This document shows positions 23,269-35,023 of a DNA stretch of 64,000 bases, in pieces; the first letter of the stretch is position 1; the number at the start of each line of letters is the position of its first letter. The notes below the pieces were generated by a model. That model was not told where the DNA came from. It made no database searches and saw nothing but the letters and a program-made list of their open reading frames with translations. The stretch spans positions 40,771,001 through 40,835,000 of the forward strand of contig BSBM01000106.1 in NCBI GenBank assembly GCA_027924585.1. Direction: 5' to 3'. This DNA comes from Larix kaempferi. Lineage: Eukaryota > Streptophyta > Pinopsida > Pinales > Pinaceae. Both the position numbers and the translations under genes were made by a program.

Positions 23269-23547
23269 CTACCCTGTTGAGATCAGATTTATTTTCATAG
23301 CAGAAATATGCCTTACATATTTCAACAACCATTCACCATTCTTTAACTTTATCTGTACCTTACCCATTCCAACAATTTTACATGGTTCATCATCACTCAA
23401 TAAAACATGTCCAAAATCACCTAGAACATAATCATGAAAGAATTTCCTATGGGGTGTAGTATGACATGAAGCCCCTGAATCTACTACCCAGTAACCACTA
23501 GTATTATCTATTGCAAGAATCAAAGCATCTTGTAACACATCACCCAC
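23269..23547 (-). pseudogene. C1 aspartic protease (copia)
   Basis: The 92-residue frame contains YWVVDSGASCHTTPHRKFF with the DSGA catalytic motif, then the 'GDFGHVLLSDDEPCKIVG' strand typical of copia protease-to-integrase linkers. It joins the gag zinc knuckle region on one side and the integrase zinc module on the other. The frame is open but isolated by stops at both ends. Confidence 0.87.
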
Positions 23548-23597
23548 TACATTTACTTCCTGAGTAATCTCCTACTGTCCATATTCTTTTTTCTTTA

Positions 23598-23908
23598 GAG
23601 ATCTACAGTATTTCTTCAGATGTCCTTTCTTTCCACGATTTCAACACTATATCTTTCCCAATCTGGACTTGGATTTGCCCTTCCTGGACTTGCTGCGATT
23701 ACCTGGGCTCTTTCCTCTCTCCATTTGTCTTCCCCTGCTCTCCATGGTCAATGCATTACCTGATATCTCACCTGTGCTTTTCCTTCGCATTTCCTTGCTA
23801 AGAATAACACCAACAACATCATCAAATTTCAAAGTGTTTGAACTAGAGACAGAGTTACTTACAGCCATGAGTAAGCCATTCCAGCTTTCTGGTAATGAAC
23901 ACAAGATT
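23598..23908 (-). pseudogene. C1 gag C-terminal half
   Basis: The minus strand reads ILCSLPESWNGLLMAVSN, NTLKFDDVVGVILSKEM and a basic MESRGRQMERGKSPGN tract, ending in a degraded zinc knuckle (GKKGHLKKYC, first part broken by TGA). Gag is cut at 23908 by insertion of C2; the N-terminal part continues at 38148. The residues encoded right of 23908 belong to the C2 LTR, not to gag. Confidence 0.85.
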
Positions 23909-23913
23909 AGAAG

Positions 23914-24426
23914 TTTTGGTTGAGGAGCTTGATCTTCCTGATTCAGAGATGTTGTTTCAATCATGTTTGTACCCCAGTTTTATATGATATGCAGGTGGAT
24001 TGCACACTCACCCTAGCGGGGGGTGTGGGGGCGAAGCCACCGAAAGAATTTTTTTTGTCTTGTTTTGTTGGCCAATAGATTACGAGCCCATGGTTTTGGA
24101 TAGCACGTGGTATTTTTCCATGGTAAATTTCCCTTTAAAAGGAAGACAATGTAATACGGTTTTGTAATGTATTGTAGCATTGCAAAGATCTTTGATTGTG
24201 TAAGATAGACAGTGAGAGAGTGAAGAGGGAGTTGCAGCGGATGTGCTGTAGGTTGTATCCCTTCATTTGTCGGATGGTATAATAATAAGGACTCGCGATT
24301 ACTATGTGGACGTAGCCCATCTTAGGTGAACCATGTTATATTGGCGTCTCTCTTGTAATGCATTTTATGTGATTTATATTTGCATATTGTTTATTGTTAT
24401 TGATCTGCGATCCTATTTTTCTAACA
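23914..24426 (+). repeat. C2 5' LTR
   Basis: 513 bp ending TTTCTAACA. The first base pairs read TTTTGG where the 3' LTR has TGTTGG, probably a point change. It is ~85 bp shorter than the 3' LTR because most of the G-rich block near 24010-24040 is missing. A TTTAAAAGG-type promoter element lies near 24132. Confidence 0.9.
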
Positions 24427-24428
24427 AT

Positions 24429-24440
24429 TGGTATCAGAGC
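24429..24440 (+). promoter_or_regulatory. C2 primer-binding site
   Basis: TGGTATCAGAGC, two bases after the LTR end, is the standard initiator-Met tRNA primer site of plant copia and gypsy elements. Confidence 0.9.
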
Positions 24441-24501
24441 CAAAGGTCTATTTGGCATATAAACTAGTAGGAAAGAAGGGTTCCGAGTTCGAGTGGGAGC
24501 A

Positions 24502-25320
24502 ATGGCGGAAGAATGAAATTTTAAGGTCAAGAAATTTAATGGCCACAACTATCAGTTATGGAAGATGCAAATGGAGGACTATCTGTATCAGAAGGATCTA
24601 TTCCTACCTTTGGGAGGAAAGGAAAAACAATCGGCGACTATGAAGGACGAAGAATGGAAGGTTCTTGACATAAATGCACTAGGAACAATACGACTGTTCC
24701 TAGCTTCGTTGGTGGCTTTCAATATCTCAAAAGAAAAGACAACGTAGGGTTTGAGGAATGCATTGGGTAAGATGTATGAAAAACCCTCGGCCTCCAACAA
24801 ATTATTTCTAATGAATTGTTTGTTTAATATGAAGATGTAAGAAGGTGGATCTCTTGTTGATCATTTAAATGAATTTAATACGATTACAAATCAACTAAGT
24901 TCTGTAAAAGTGAAATTTGATGATGAGGTTAGGGCTCTTCTAATATTGTGTTCATTAAAAAAAAGCTGGAATGGTTTGGTCATGGCTATAAGCAAATATG
25001 TCTCTGGTTCAAACACTTTAAAATTTGATGATGTTGTTGGTGTTATTCTTAGCAAAGAAATGCAAAGGAAAAGAAAAAGTGAGACATCAGTTAATGTGTT
25101 GACCATGGAGAGCAGGGGAAGACAAACAGAGAGAGGAAAGATACCAGGTAATTGCAGCAAGTCTAAAGAGGGCAGATCCAAGTCCAGACTGGGAAAGACA
25201 GAGTGTTTGAACTGTGGAAAGAAAGGACATCTGAAGAAACACTTCATATCTCTAAAGAAGAAAGGAGATGGACAACATGAGTCTACTCAAAAAGCGAATG
25301 TAGCAAGTGAGGTGTTATAA
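24502..25320 (+). pseudogene. C2 gag
   Basis: The start ATGGCGGAAGAA at 24502 runs into TGA after four codons through a small deletion. Downstream frames restore recognisable gag: FNGHNYQLWKMQMEDYLY, LGKMYEKPSASNKLFLM, then 24910-25320 with VRALLILCSLKKSWNGLV and a basic tract. The zinc knuckle CLNCGKKGHLKKHF lacks its last Cys. Gag of this type coats the element RNA. Further stops lie near 24747 and 24838. Confidence 0.88.
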
Positions 25321-25640
25321 GATGCTCTGATTCTTGCATTAGATGATGCTAGTAATTATTGGGTAGTAGATTCAGGGGCTTCATGTCATGCTACACCCCA
25401 TAGGAAATTATTTCATGATTATGTTCCAGGCGATTTTGGACATGTTTTATTGAGTGATAACGAGCCCTGTAAAATTGTTGGAATCGATAAAGTATGGATA
25501 AAGTTAAAGAATGGTGAATGGATGCTGGAAGATGTAAGGCATATTCCTGCTGTAAAAAGAAATATGATCTCAACAGGGTAGTTGGGAGATGGTGGTTGTT
25601 TATATACATTTAGAGAGACGTGGTGGAAGATCACAAAATG
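25321..25640 (+). pseudogene. C2 aspartic protease
   Basis: After the gag stop, the frame reads ILALDDASNYWVVDSGASCH with the DSGA active-site motif, then GDFGHVLLSDNEPCKIVG and VRHIPAVKRNMISTG, ended by TAG near 25579. It is collinear with the C1 protease at 23269-23547 in inverted orientation. Confidence 0.85.
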
Positions 25641-25734
25641 ATCGATGGTGATAGAAAAATGAGACAGGATAGGTACGATATATTTATGTCCTAATAATAT
25701 TGACTATTCTATCTCTTTAGCTTCTACAGGAACA

Positions 25735-26340
25735 TATACAACATTGTGGCATCATAGGCTTGGCCACATGAGTGAGAAGGGAATGCAGATTCTCCACTCA
25801 AGGAAGTTTCTTCTAGATCTAAAGCAGGTAAGTTTGGAATACTATGAGTGACCGTGTTTATGGAAAACAAAAGAGAGTCATATTTCTCAGGGTTGGGAAA
25901 CCGAAAAAGCATGAAAAGTTAGATCTTGTGCATACAGATGTATGGGGACCGACTTAGATAAAATATCTTGGTGGCTCTCATTATTATGTTGCATTTATTG
26001 ATGATGCAACTAGAAAAACTTGGGTTTATTGCATTAGACAGAAATATGATGTGTTTGCCAATTTTAAGAAATGGAAAGCTTTGGTTGAGAATAAGACAGA
26101 AAAAAGGTTGAAGTGTCTCATATTTGATAATGGAGGTGAATACTACGACAAGGAATTTAATAGTTACTATTCATACCATGGGATTCGTAGAGAGAAGATA
26201 GTCCCAGGAACACCACAAGAAAATGGTGTGTCAGAAAGGATGAATAGAACAATCATGGAGCGTGCAAGGTGTATGAGCTTGGATGCAGGGTTTCCCTTAC
26301 AGTTTTGGGTAGATGTTGAGATACTGTTGTTTACTTAATA
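25735..26340 (+). pseudogene. C2 integrase
   Basis: HHRLGHMSEKGMQILHSRKF gives the two His of the zinc module (from about 25747). The core has HTDVWG (first Asp, about 25932), IFDNGGEYY (second Asp, about 26125) and TPQENGVSERMNRT (catalytic Glu, about 26215). Stops near 25850 and 25955 break it. The frame 26362-26622 continues the C-terminal integrase region (SFLRNFGCEAFVHIDKENR). Confidence 0.88.
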
Positions 26341-26841
26341 AACATAGGGCCTTCAATTGCTTTGGATGGTGGTATTCTAGAGAAGGCATGGACAGGTAAA
26401 AAGAAAAACTACTCTTTTCTGAGAAATTTTGGTTGTGAAGCATTTGTCCATATTGATAAAGAAAATAGAACAAATTTTGAGGCTAAATTCAGGAAATGTA
26501 CCTTTATTGGATATGGAGTTGATGATTTTGGTTATCGCTTATGGGATTATGAAAATAACAAAATTATTAGGAGTAGAGATGTGGTATTTAATGAAAAGGT
26601 CATGTATAAATATCAGTTGTAGGGAGAGAAATTGGAAAAGGAAAACATAGAGTACACAGTGCTTGATGAAATCAAGGAAAATGAAGTTCCAAAGGTGTCA
26701 AAAAACCAAGAACAGCAGCAGGTACCTCAAACTCTTGCAAGTGTTAGAATATCTATCAGGTTAAGTAGACCCCCTGAAAGATTCTCTCCTTCATTGTATT
26801 ATTTATTAATGACCGATTCTAGTGAACCATAATGTTATGAA

Positions 26842-27530
26842 GAAGCAATGCAGGTGGAAACTAGAAAGAAGTGGAAGCAAGGCATGAATGAGGAGATGGA
26901 CTCATTGGTAAGAAACCAGACTTGGGATTTCATTCAGTTTCCTACAGATAAAAGAGATTGCAAAATAAATGGGTTTATAGGTTGAAGGAAGAAGATGGAG
27001 GAAGAAGCGGTACAAGGCCAGACTTGTTGTAAAAGGGTTTGCACAAAAGAAATGTATAGCTTTTGATGAAATATTTTTTCCTGTTGTTAAAATGACTTCA
27101 ATTAGAACTATTTTAATTCTAGTGGCGATAGAATATTTGCATCTTGAACAATTAGATGTAAAAACATCCTTTCTCCGGGGGGATTTGGAGGAAGAGATTT
27201 ATATGCAGCAACCACAGGGGTATGAGGTCAAAGGGAAGGATAATTTGGTATCCAAGTTGAAGAAGAGTTTGTATGGCCTGAAGCAATCTCTAAGGAAGTG
27301 GTATTTGAAATTTGACATGTTTATGACAGAACAAGGTTATAGTAGATTTCATTGTGACCACTGTGTTTATTTCAAAAGGTTAGATAATGGAAGATATATT
27401 ATCTTGTTATTGTATGTGGATGACATGCTTGTTGCAGTGTCTAACATGTAGTATATAAATGTGCTCAAAAGGAATTTAGCTAATTCATTTGTGGTGAAGG
27501 ATTTGGGTGCTAGAAAGCAAATCCTTGGAT
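26842..27530 (+). pseudogene. C2 reverse transcriptase
   Basis: The 27092-27451 frame holds LEQLDVKTSFLRGDLEEEI, SLYGLKQSLRKWYLKFD and LLLYVDDMLVAVSN with the catalytic YVDD. The N-terminal fingers region (26842-27060) is recognisable but frameshifted. In the family, DVKTAFLxGDL carries the first catalytic Asp; here it is DVKTSFLRGDL. Confidence 0.88.
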
Positions 27531-27549
27531 GAAAATAACAAGAGAGAGG

Positions 27550-28374
27550 AAAAATCGCAAATTGACATTGCCTCAGGGTGAGTACACACAAAATGTGTTG
27601 GAGAGGTTCAGAATGCAGAATGCAAAATCAGTTAGTACACCTTTGGAAAACCATTTCAAATTAAGTAAGGAGATGTGTCCCAAGACATAGGAAGAGATAG
27701 ATTACATGTCCAAGGTTCCCTATTTATCAGCAGTTGGCAGCTTAGTATATGCCATGGTGTGCACACAACCAAATATTACATATGCAATAGGAATTGTGAG
27801 CAGGTATATGAAAAATCCAGGTAAAGAACATTGGAAGGAAGTACAATGGATTCTTAGGTATTTGAAAGGTACTACCACTCATGAATTATGTTTTGGAGGC
27901 TCATACACTGTTCTACAAGGATATGTTGATGCAAATATGGCAGGTGATAAAGACAACAAGAGGAGCACCACAGGGTATGGTTTTACTGTAGGTGGAAAAA
28001 TAGTAAGTTGGATTTGAAAGATGCAAAATGTTGTTCCACTTTCAACAATGGAAGCAGAGTATGTTGTTGTTACAAAGGCTAAAAAAGAGATGATTTCGTT
28101 GCAGAGGTTCATGGAGGAATTAGGTAAGAAGCAGGAGGATAGCAGGTTGTATAATGACAACCAGAGTGCCATTCATCTTGCAAAGAACTCAACCTTCCAT
28201 TCTAAGTCTAAACATATACAACTCAAGTACCATTTCATAAGCTATGTTCTGGAAGATGAACTGTTGAAGCTGGAAAAGATACACACTAGCCAGAATCTTG
28301 CAGACATGTTGACAAAGGTAGTAACCAGAGAGAAACAAAGTTCCTGCTCGGTTTCAATTAGCCTTATAGCATGA
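27550..28374 (+). pseudogene. C2 RNase H
   Basis: 27706-28017 reads YLSAVGSLVYAMVCTQPNIT and DANMAGDKDNKRSTTGYGF (first Asp); 28021-28374 reads VPLSTMEAEYVVVTKAKKE (catalytic Glu) and LYNDNQSAIHLAKNS (third Asp), ending ADMLTKVVTREK. A TGA at 28015-28017 splits the two. The gypsy element G1 enters 18 bp after the last codon, in the 3' untranslated part. Confidence 0.88.
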
Positions 28375-28392
28375 AGGTGAAGATGAGAAATT

Positions 28393-30017
28393 TGTAATGT
28401 CCCCTCCTATCATACCAGCATGATAGAGAGGACGTGGTGCTAAATCCGGGAATCTAGCCCCATATCCATTAAGTAAAAACTTATTTATAAAAAGACATCT
28501 ACATGTGCATGTTATAGAAACACAACGGAATAAAAAAATCATGTTTAATATATAACATACATTCAAACATTTCTGTGACAACCATTAAATAAAGACGCTG
28601 CAGAATTTATAAAAGAGAATACTTATCTTAACAAGGTAGTCCCAAGCAACCAGCTATGCATCTGCAACGTTCCACCCAACCATAGGACAATTGTGCTTAT
28701 CAACCTCTTGATACAACTGTCACCCCCGAGCTGGGCATGATTTCTACAAGGAACCAGGGAACAACAGACTCACACATAGCCAAGCATACACCATGATGAT
28801 CCAAGCCAATCTACAATTGGGTTTATCAGGCTGCTAGGAAATGGAAAGGAAGAGTGGCTAAGCTAGTGAGCTCAAGCACAGAGCCAGGGGTAACCTTACA
28901 AGATCTATCTAGCTTGGTACCCACAATACCTACACACCCAGCACAAGGAAGTATTCTTTTCACTGTTGTACAGTCCCTCAAGCCATACCTTCCCCATCTA
29001 GTGCTCTCAGGGTGTGCATAGAAGAGTAGCCAAAGCCCTCTTGATCTTCTGAGAGGTTATCTCCCCCACTAGGTTTTTCAAGCCCTCTCTGTCCATTACC
29101 ACTCCAATCTCTTGCTTACAGTCTCCAAATCAAACAGGGATGCAAATAATCAGCTAACTACAATGGCTGGACAGGAGAAAAATGTTTATCCAGTGATAAG
29201 CATGAAAATTATTCCCTAAGCTTCAGAACAACGTGGGAAGGCTAAAAATGAATAATGGAGGTTTGGGAAAACCCCAGGAAGTAGAAATCATTTTTTAGGA
29301 AAAATGTCCATGGCAACTTTGGGACAAAACGACCTCCATACGGTCCCAAATCGCAACCCCTTCTTCCCAGCTACTATCCAAAACCAAAAGCGAGTTTTTG
29401 GGCAAGGAAAATCCTGCTTTTTTTATGAAAAACGTGAAGGTAACTTCCAGCAGTCTCAATCTGCGTGAGAGGATGAAAACCCTGGGTGAGGAATGGCTTT
29501 GGGGCACCATTTCGTGGGTGTTTTCTTGCCATAGGAGACAAAATACAATTTCCCAAGTTGATGGCTTTCCCATACACGAAATTGGCTGCCATACCTCTTC
29601 ATTCCCAAGGCATTAACTGCCTCAACTAATTTCTGGGAGAACTAAATGATTGGGTGCATAACCCAAAATGGGTAGTTGGTGGTTTATGGGTTTTCTCATT
29701 GACACATGGATTAACACCATTGGCTCAAGGGTTTGAATAATCCCACCCCTATTCCTTGTAGAATCATGGACCCATCTCTTTGTTGCATAGCATAGCTAGT
29801 TGTGGGTTTTTTTCATTAAAATTCATATTTACATGATGTCTTATTTACATTGTGCCCATCTAGCACAAGAACGATAGGCATCTATTTCTTTAATTGCCGA
29901 TACATAAAACGCTAAATCAATGGTGGGGCCTTGGCCTTGAGATCCTCACCATGATTAAATTACAATATTTACATTATTTACGATTTAATGCAAAGGGGTC
30001 AAAATGGGGGCATTGCA
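28393..30017 (-). repeat. G1 3' LTR
   Basis: 1625 bp, starting TGTAATGTCCCC and ending GCATTGCA in plus orientation. The polypurine tract is just outside at 30018-30030 (minus strand AAGGGGAGGGGA). Short frames inside (for example 29295-29573) recur in the other LTR and are not genes. Confidence 0.95.
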
Positions 30018-30045
30018 TTCCCCTCCCCTTACATTAGCACTATCC

Positions 30046-32781
30046 TCAGTGCTCATCAAAATTGAACAAAAATGGATATGCCACTCTCATGGCATCCTCC
30101 AGCTCCCATCTAGCCTCATCGGGACCGTAGTGCTTCCATTGCACCTTTACCTGTCCGATGACTTGGTTCCGGAGCAATGTTACCTTCTTGTCTAGGATGC
30201 ACAATGGATCGGTTTGGAATTCTCCCTCGGGTTCCACCTGGATCACATCCCAATTAATCACATGGTTAGGATCATGTACATATTTCTTAAGCAAAGAGAC
30301 ATGAAAAACATTATGAGCTTTAGTGCTAGCAGGCAATGCAAGTCTATATGCAACTGGCCCTATTCTTTCAAGCACTTCAAATGGCCCACAATATCTAGGT
30401 GATAGCTTGGCACAACTCCCAAGCTTCAAGGAACTCTTCCTTGATTTCACTCTAAGATACACATGATCCCCAACATTGAATTCCCTATGCACTCTATGTT
30501 TATCTGCATAGCTTTTCTGTCTATACTGGGCTGTTTTTAAATTCTGTCTGATCTTGGTAACTTCTTGCTCCATTTCCTTAAGCAATTCTGGCCCAAGTAC
30601 AATTCTGTTCACTGGATTGTCCCAAGTCAGTGGTGTCCTACACATCCTGCCGTACAAATCCTTATAAGGACTCATTCCCAACGATGCTTGTTGCCCATTG
30701 TTATATGCGAATTCTACCAAGTGTAGATAATCTTCCCACTTTGATGGTTTGTCCATTACATACATGTGGAGCATGTCTTCAAGCACCCGATTTACTCTTT
30801 CTGTTTTCCCATCTGTTTGAGGATAGTATGCGGTGCTAAATCTTAGCTGTGTACCCAAATATGCAAAGAGACATTTCCAAAAATTGGAAGTGAACTTGGT
30901 ATCCCTGTCGGAAATTATTGCCTTAGGAAACTTATGTAATCTGAAAATTTTCTTCATGAAAATATTTGCAATGGCATCGGCTTTATGTGTGGACTTAACC
31001 GGTATAAAATGTGTAGCCTTTGTTAACTTGTCCACCACAACCATGATGGAATCATGTTGTCTCACAGTCATTGGAAATCCTGTAATAAAGTCCATGGATA
31101 TTACTTTCCATTTCCATTCTGGAATTAGCACTAGGAGCAATAAACCTGCTGGATGTTGGTGTTCACTCTTCACCTGCTGACATTCCATGCACTTAGAAAT
31201 GTATTCAGCGATGTCTTTCTTCATACCTGGCCAGAAATAATATTTTCTTGTTGTAGCAATTGTTTTCTTATATCCTGGGTGACCAGAGTATAGAGCTTTA
31301 TGGATTTCATCCATAATAATTCTCCTCAAATCTGCTGCATTTGGAATATATACTCTATTCTTATAAGTAAGAAGTCCTCCTTCTTCCAAATGATAGCCTT
31401 CATACTTCTTGCCAAGGTCTTGCTGCTGCAATTTGTCCTTTATTTGCACGTATACTTCATCCTCAGCATAATGGTTAACAACCTGCTGCTTCAAATCTGG
31501 TTGGCAAGTACTAAGTGCTGCCACATGCATTTCATGTACCTTCCTGCTGAGTGCATCAGCCACGTTGTTTTCTTTCCCTTTTATGTGTTTGATTTCAAAA
31601 TCAAATTCACACAAAAATTCCAACCATCTAGCTTGCCTGGCGTTTAAAGTTGGCTGATCAAACAAGTATTTCAGACCACAATGGTCTGTCCTTAACTCAA
31701 ATTTTCTTCCCATTAAGTAATGACTCCACATTTTTAAGGCATGTACTATGGCTACAAGTTCTATATCATGAGTAGCATAGTTCTTCTCATGCTCCTTCAA
31801 CTTTCTTGACTCATAGCATATCACGTGGTTGTCTTGCATAAGAACTCCTCCAAGTCCTTGATTGCATGCATCGGTACATACCACAAAGTCTTTTTCCGGG
31901 TCTGCAATCTTCAAAATAGGTGCACTTGTAAGAAGATTCTTCAACCGTTGAAAACTTTCCTCACATCTTGATGACCATTCAAACTTTATCCCCTTCTTTT
32001 GCAAAGAAGTGATCGGGTTTGCAACCTTGGAGAATCCTTCGATAAACCTCCTATAGTAACTAGCAAGGCCCATAAAAGATCTCACATCAGTCACATTCTT
32101 TGGAGTTGGCCAATTCATAATGGCTTCAATCTTCTCAGGGTCTACAGATATTTCTTCGTCGGAGATGATGTGACCCAAATAATGAATTCTATCTTTATAA
32201 AAGTCACATTTGCTCAACTTTGCATACAGCTTATGCTCCCTTACCAATTGCATTGTCATTCTCAAATGTGCTTCATGCTCTTCTTCATTCTTAGAATAGA
32301 TGAGAATGACGTCTAGGAATACAAGAACAAACTTATCCAAATACTTGCTAAAAACATTATTCATGAGACACATGAATGTAGCTGGTGCATTTGTGAGACC
32401 GAATGGTACCACTACAAACTCATAGTGTCCATACCTTGTTCTAAAGGCTGTCTTATGCATATCTTCTTCTTTGATTCTTACCTGATGGTAACCAGACTTC
32501 AAGTCAATCTTTGAAAATACCTTTGCTCCTCTCATTTGGTTAAAAAGGTCATTAATTCGAGGCAATGGGTATTTGTTCTTCACAGTGACTTTGTTCAACT
32601 ACTTGTAGTCAATACATAACCTGAGTGTTCCAACTTTCTTTTTCACAAATAGAACAGGTGCTTTCCACGGGGACACACTTGGCCTAATATATTTCTTTTC
32701 CAGCAACTCTTGTAATTGCATTTTCAACTCTATAAATTCCGGTGTACTCATCCTATAGGGTGTCTTAGACACTGGTGCCAC
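30046..32781 (-). pseudogene. G1 pol: reverse transcriptase, RNase H, integrase, chromodomain-like tail
   Basis: A single frame of about 910 codons broken once by TAG at 32599-32601, inside the CIDYK..LNKVT motif. Order: RT ([32 protein letters not shown]; then [11 protein letters not shown]), RNase H ([17 protein letters not shown]), zinc module (GHPGYKKT and CMECQQVK), integrase core ([42 protein letters not shown] intact), and a tail [18 protein letters not shown] then [17 protein letters not shown] that reads as a chromodomain. In the RT active site the usual F-L-D-D is F-L-D-V (Val codon 32308-32310), which removes a catalytic Asp. The enzyme would copy and insert the element DNA; here it cannot be active. 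Confidence 0.93.
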
Positions 32782-32967
32782 TCCTGGAACAAGTTAAATT
32801 GTAAAGTCAATGTCTCTCTTTGGAGGAAGTCCTGAAATCTCATTAGGAAAAACATCCCTGAATTCTTGCAATACTTGATAGTCTTCCAATTTAAGAGTTT
32901 CATTCTCTACTACCTCTAAAATGTGGGCTACATACAATTGACATCCCTTCCTACATAACTTCTTCAG

Positions 32968-33612
32968 CTACATGGCTGAAGCCTGTCTAACAGAAGTCAC
33001 CTTTAGAATTCCTTTTACAACCCTCGGGTTTCCTTCTTCGTCCATGCACTCAAATGTCTTATTGTAGCAGTCAAGTTTAACCCTGTGTGCCTCTAACCAA
33101 TCCATTCCAATGAGAATATCATAGGAACCAAGTGGAAAAATATTCAGATCTGCATAAGTGAATATCCCATCCATCTCTAATGGACATTTCTCTACTATTT
33201 CACTAGCTTTTCTCTTGGTTCCAGTGGCTAGTTGAATTAACCATGATTTACTATGCTTTAATTTCTTGAAAGCACAAACTTCAACAATTCTAGGGGTGAC
33301 ATAACTGTGAGTAGATCCAGGATCAATCAAAATAGAAATATATTGCTTAGCAATCTTACCTTCAACTTCAACCACAGTTGACTGATGATCTGCCTGGCGG
33401 TCGTTTAGTGTTGCATATATTCCAGGGATTGTCCTCGCCACTTGACCCATAGTTTCAGCTCCCTGGATGTTGTGAACTCGATTTGGATTCCCATTCCGAT
33501 GTGGACAGTTCCTAAGCATGTGGTCTCCTCCACAACCCCAACATTGAAGTGGTTCTCTTGGTTCCTTTGGATCTCTTGGCTTGTCTCCCATCATCCTAGT
33601 TGGCTTAGTCAC
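32968..33612 (-). pseudogene. G1 gag zinc knuckle and aspartic protease
   Basis: The 214-residue frame begins near a CCHC-type knuckle CWGCGGDHMLRNCPH (C-X2-C-X3-H-X4-C, one residue shorter than usual) and continues into protease: ISILIDPGSTHSYVTPRIVE, with D-P-G-S in place of the common D-S/T-G, as often seen in plant gypsy elements, and IGMDWLEAHRVKLDC. Stops lie at both ends (32968-32970 and 33673-33675), so it is cut off from gag and pol. Region 32782-32967 links it to RT and has one more stop near 32796. Confidence 0.9.
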
Positions 33613-33672
33613 AACCTGTGATGGTTGCCTTTGCTGATTCCAGAATTGAGGAGGCTTGAACCCCTTCTTCCT

Positions 33673-34749
33673 TTAATCAAACTTTTCGTTTTTCTTATCC
33701 TTCCAGGCCTTATGGAATTCTGGATTGCTTTTGTTTTGATCAAAGCAATACTTGGCCTTTCTTATGGCCTCCTCTAGAGTTCGAGGTTCATCGAACTCAA
33801 TTCTATCTTTATATGACTGGGACAGTCCACTCAGGAAACGATGAATTTTTACCTTATCATCTCGAATGTACCTGGCATACCTTAGCAGCTCCAAGAATTT
33901 GTTTGCATATTCTTCCATGGTCAATTGTCCCAATCTCATCTCATGGAACTCTTTGATCTTATCATCATAGTACCAATCAGAGAGGTACTTCTGCTTGAAG
34001 TATTTCTTGAACTGCTTCCACACAATCTTCCTTTCGTTGATCTTCTTCACTTGCCTGATGTGTTCCCACCATATAGATGCTCTTCCATTCAAGTTGAGGA
34101 TGGAAACCCTTGCCTTCATATTCCCAGAGTAGTCTTGGACTTGGAAATACTTTCTCATCCCAAGAAGCCAAGCTTCAGCTTCTTGACCAGACTTTATCTC
34201 TCCATCAAATGTAGGAGTTTTCACCTTCTTAAATTCCCCATGTGAATTGTTCTTGTAGTGCTTCTTCCTCTTACTTCTGCGAGATAAAGAGCTTGAACCC
34301 TCAATAGATTCTTCAGAGTCAGATGCTTCATTAGAAGAGACTTTTGGAGTATAAGTTCGGTCTGTAGAAACTCTTCTTGAGCTACTAGCCCTCTTACGGG
34401 AATTCCTTCTAGAGCTACTCCCACCCCTTTCTATATTTGATGTCTGATGCCCAGAGTTTATTTGCCTTTGGATGTCTGTCAAACTCTGTAGCATGGCTAC
34501 ATTTAACTGATTTTGTTCTTCCTGAGCTTTAATCATCCTTTCATTATCTTCCCTACAGCTTTGCAACTCCACCCTTAGGCTTCTCGTGGTGGCTGCAATA
34601 CCTGGAGGAGGTTCTTGATTTCTTCTCCCATTAGATTTTGTTTCAGCATTATCAACATGTATGTTCTCCCCCATAGCATCTATCTCGGGCTCATAGGGAT
34701 CCTGTGCATCATCCATGATGTTGATTTTCTTAACCCAACCAAGATCCAA
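33673..34749 (-). pseudogene. G1 gag
   Basis: The 358-residue frame starts MDLGWVKKINIMDDAQDPYE, has a Ser/Arg-rich stretch (residues about 110-165, SSSRRNSRKRASSSRR) and then the retrotransposon gag domain: FDGEIKSGQEAEAWLLGMRK, RASIWWEHIRQVKK, WKQFKKYFKQKYLSDWYYD, MRLGQLTMEEYANKFLELLR and LEEAIRKAKYCFDQ. This would form the particle that holds the RNA. It ends at a premature TAA (33673) before the zinc knuckle. Confidence 0.92.
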
Positions 34750-35023
34750 AACTTTCCAACTGTACTATCTAGAGTGTTGCCCTGATGTAACTGTGATTCT
34801 GCAAAATGTGTTGATCAACACAATTGTTAGCTGCATTATATTCTCATAAATTCGTAAACTACTTTCATGCTCTTGGGAAAATACTATATTGACAATTTGT
34901 CAGATCATAGAATTTTCTCACAATCAACGACATATGAGGGGGGAACGACTGGGGTCAAGGGGGCTTTCCCCCTTGTGGCTACGAGTCAAGGGCAGTGCCC
35001 TCGTTTTTTTTGGTAAATATTTC

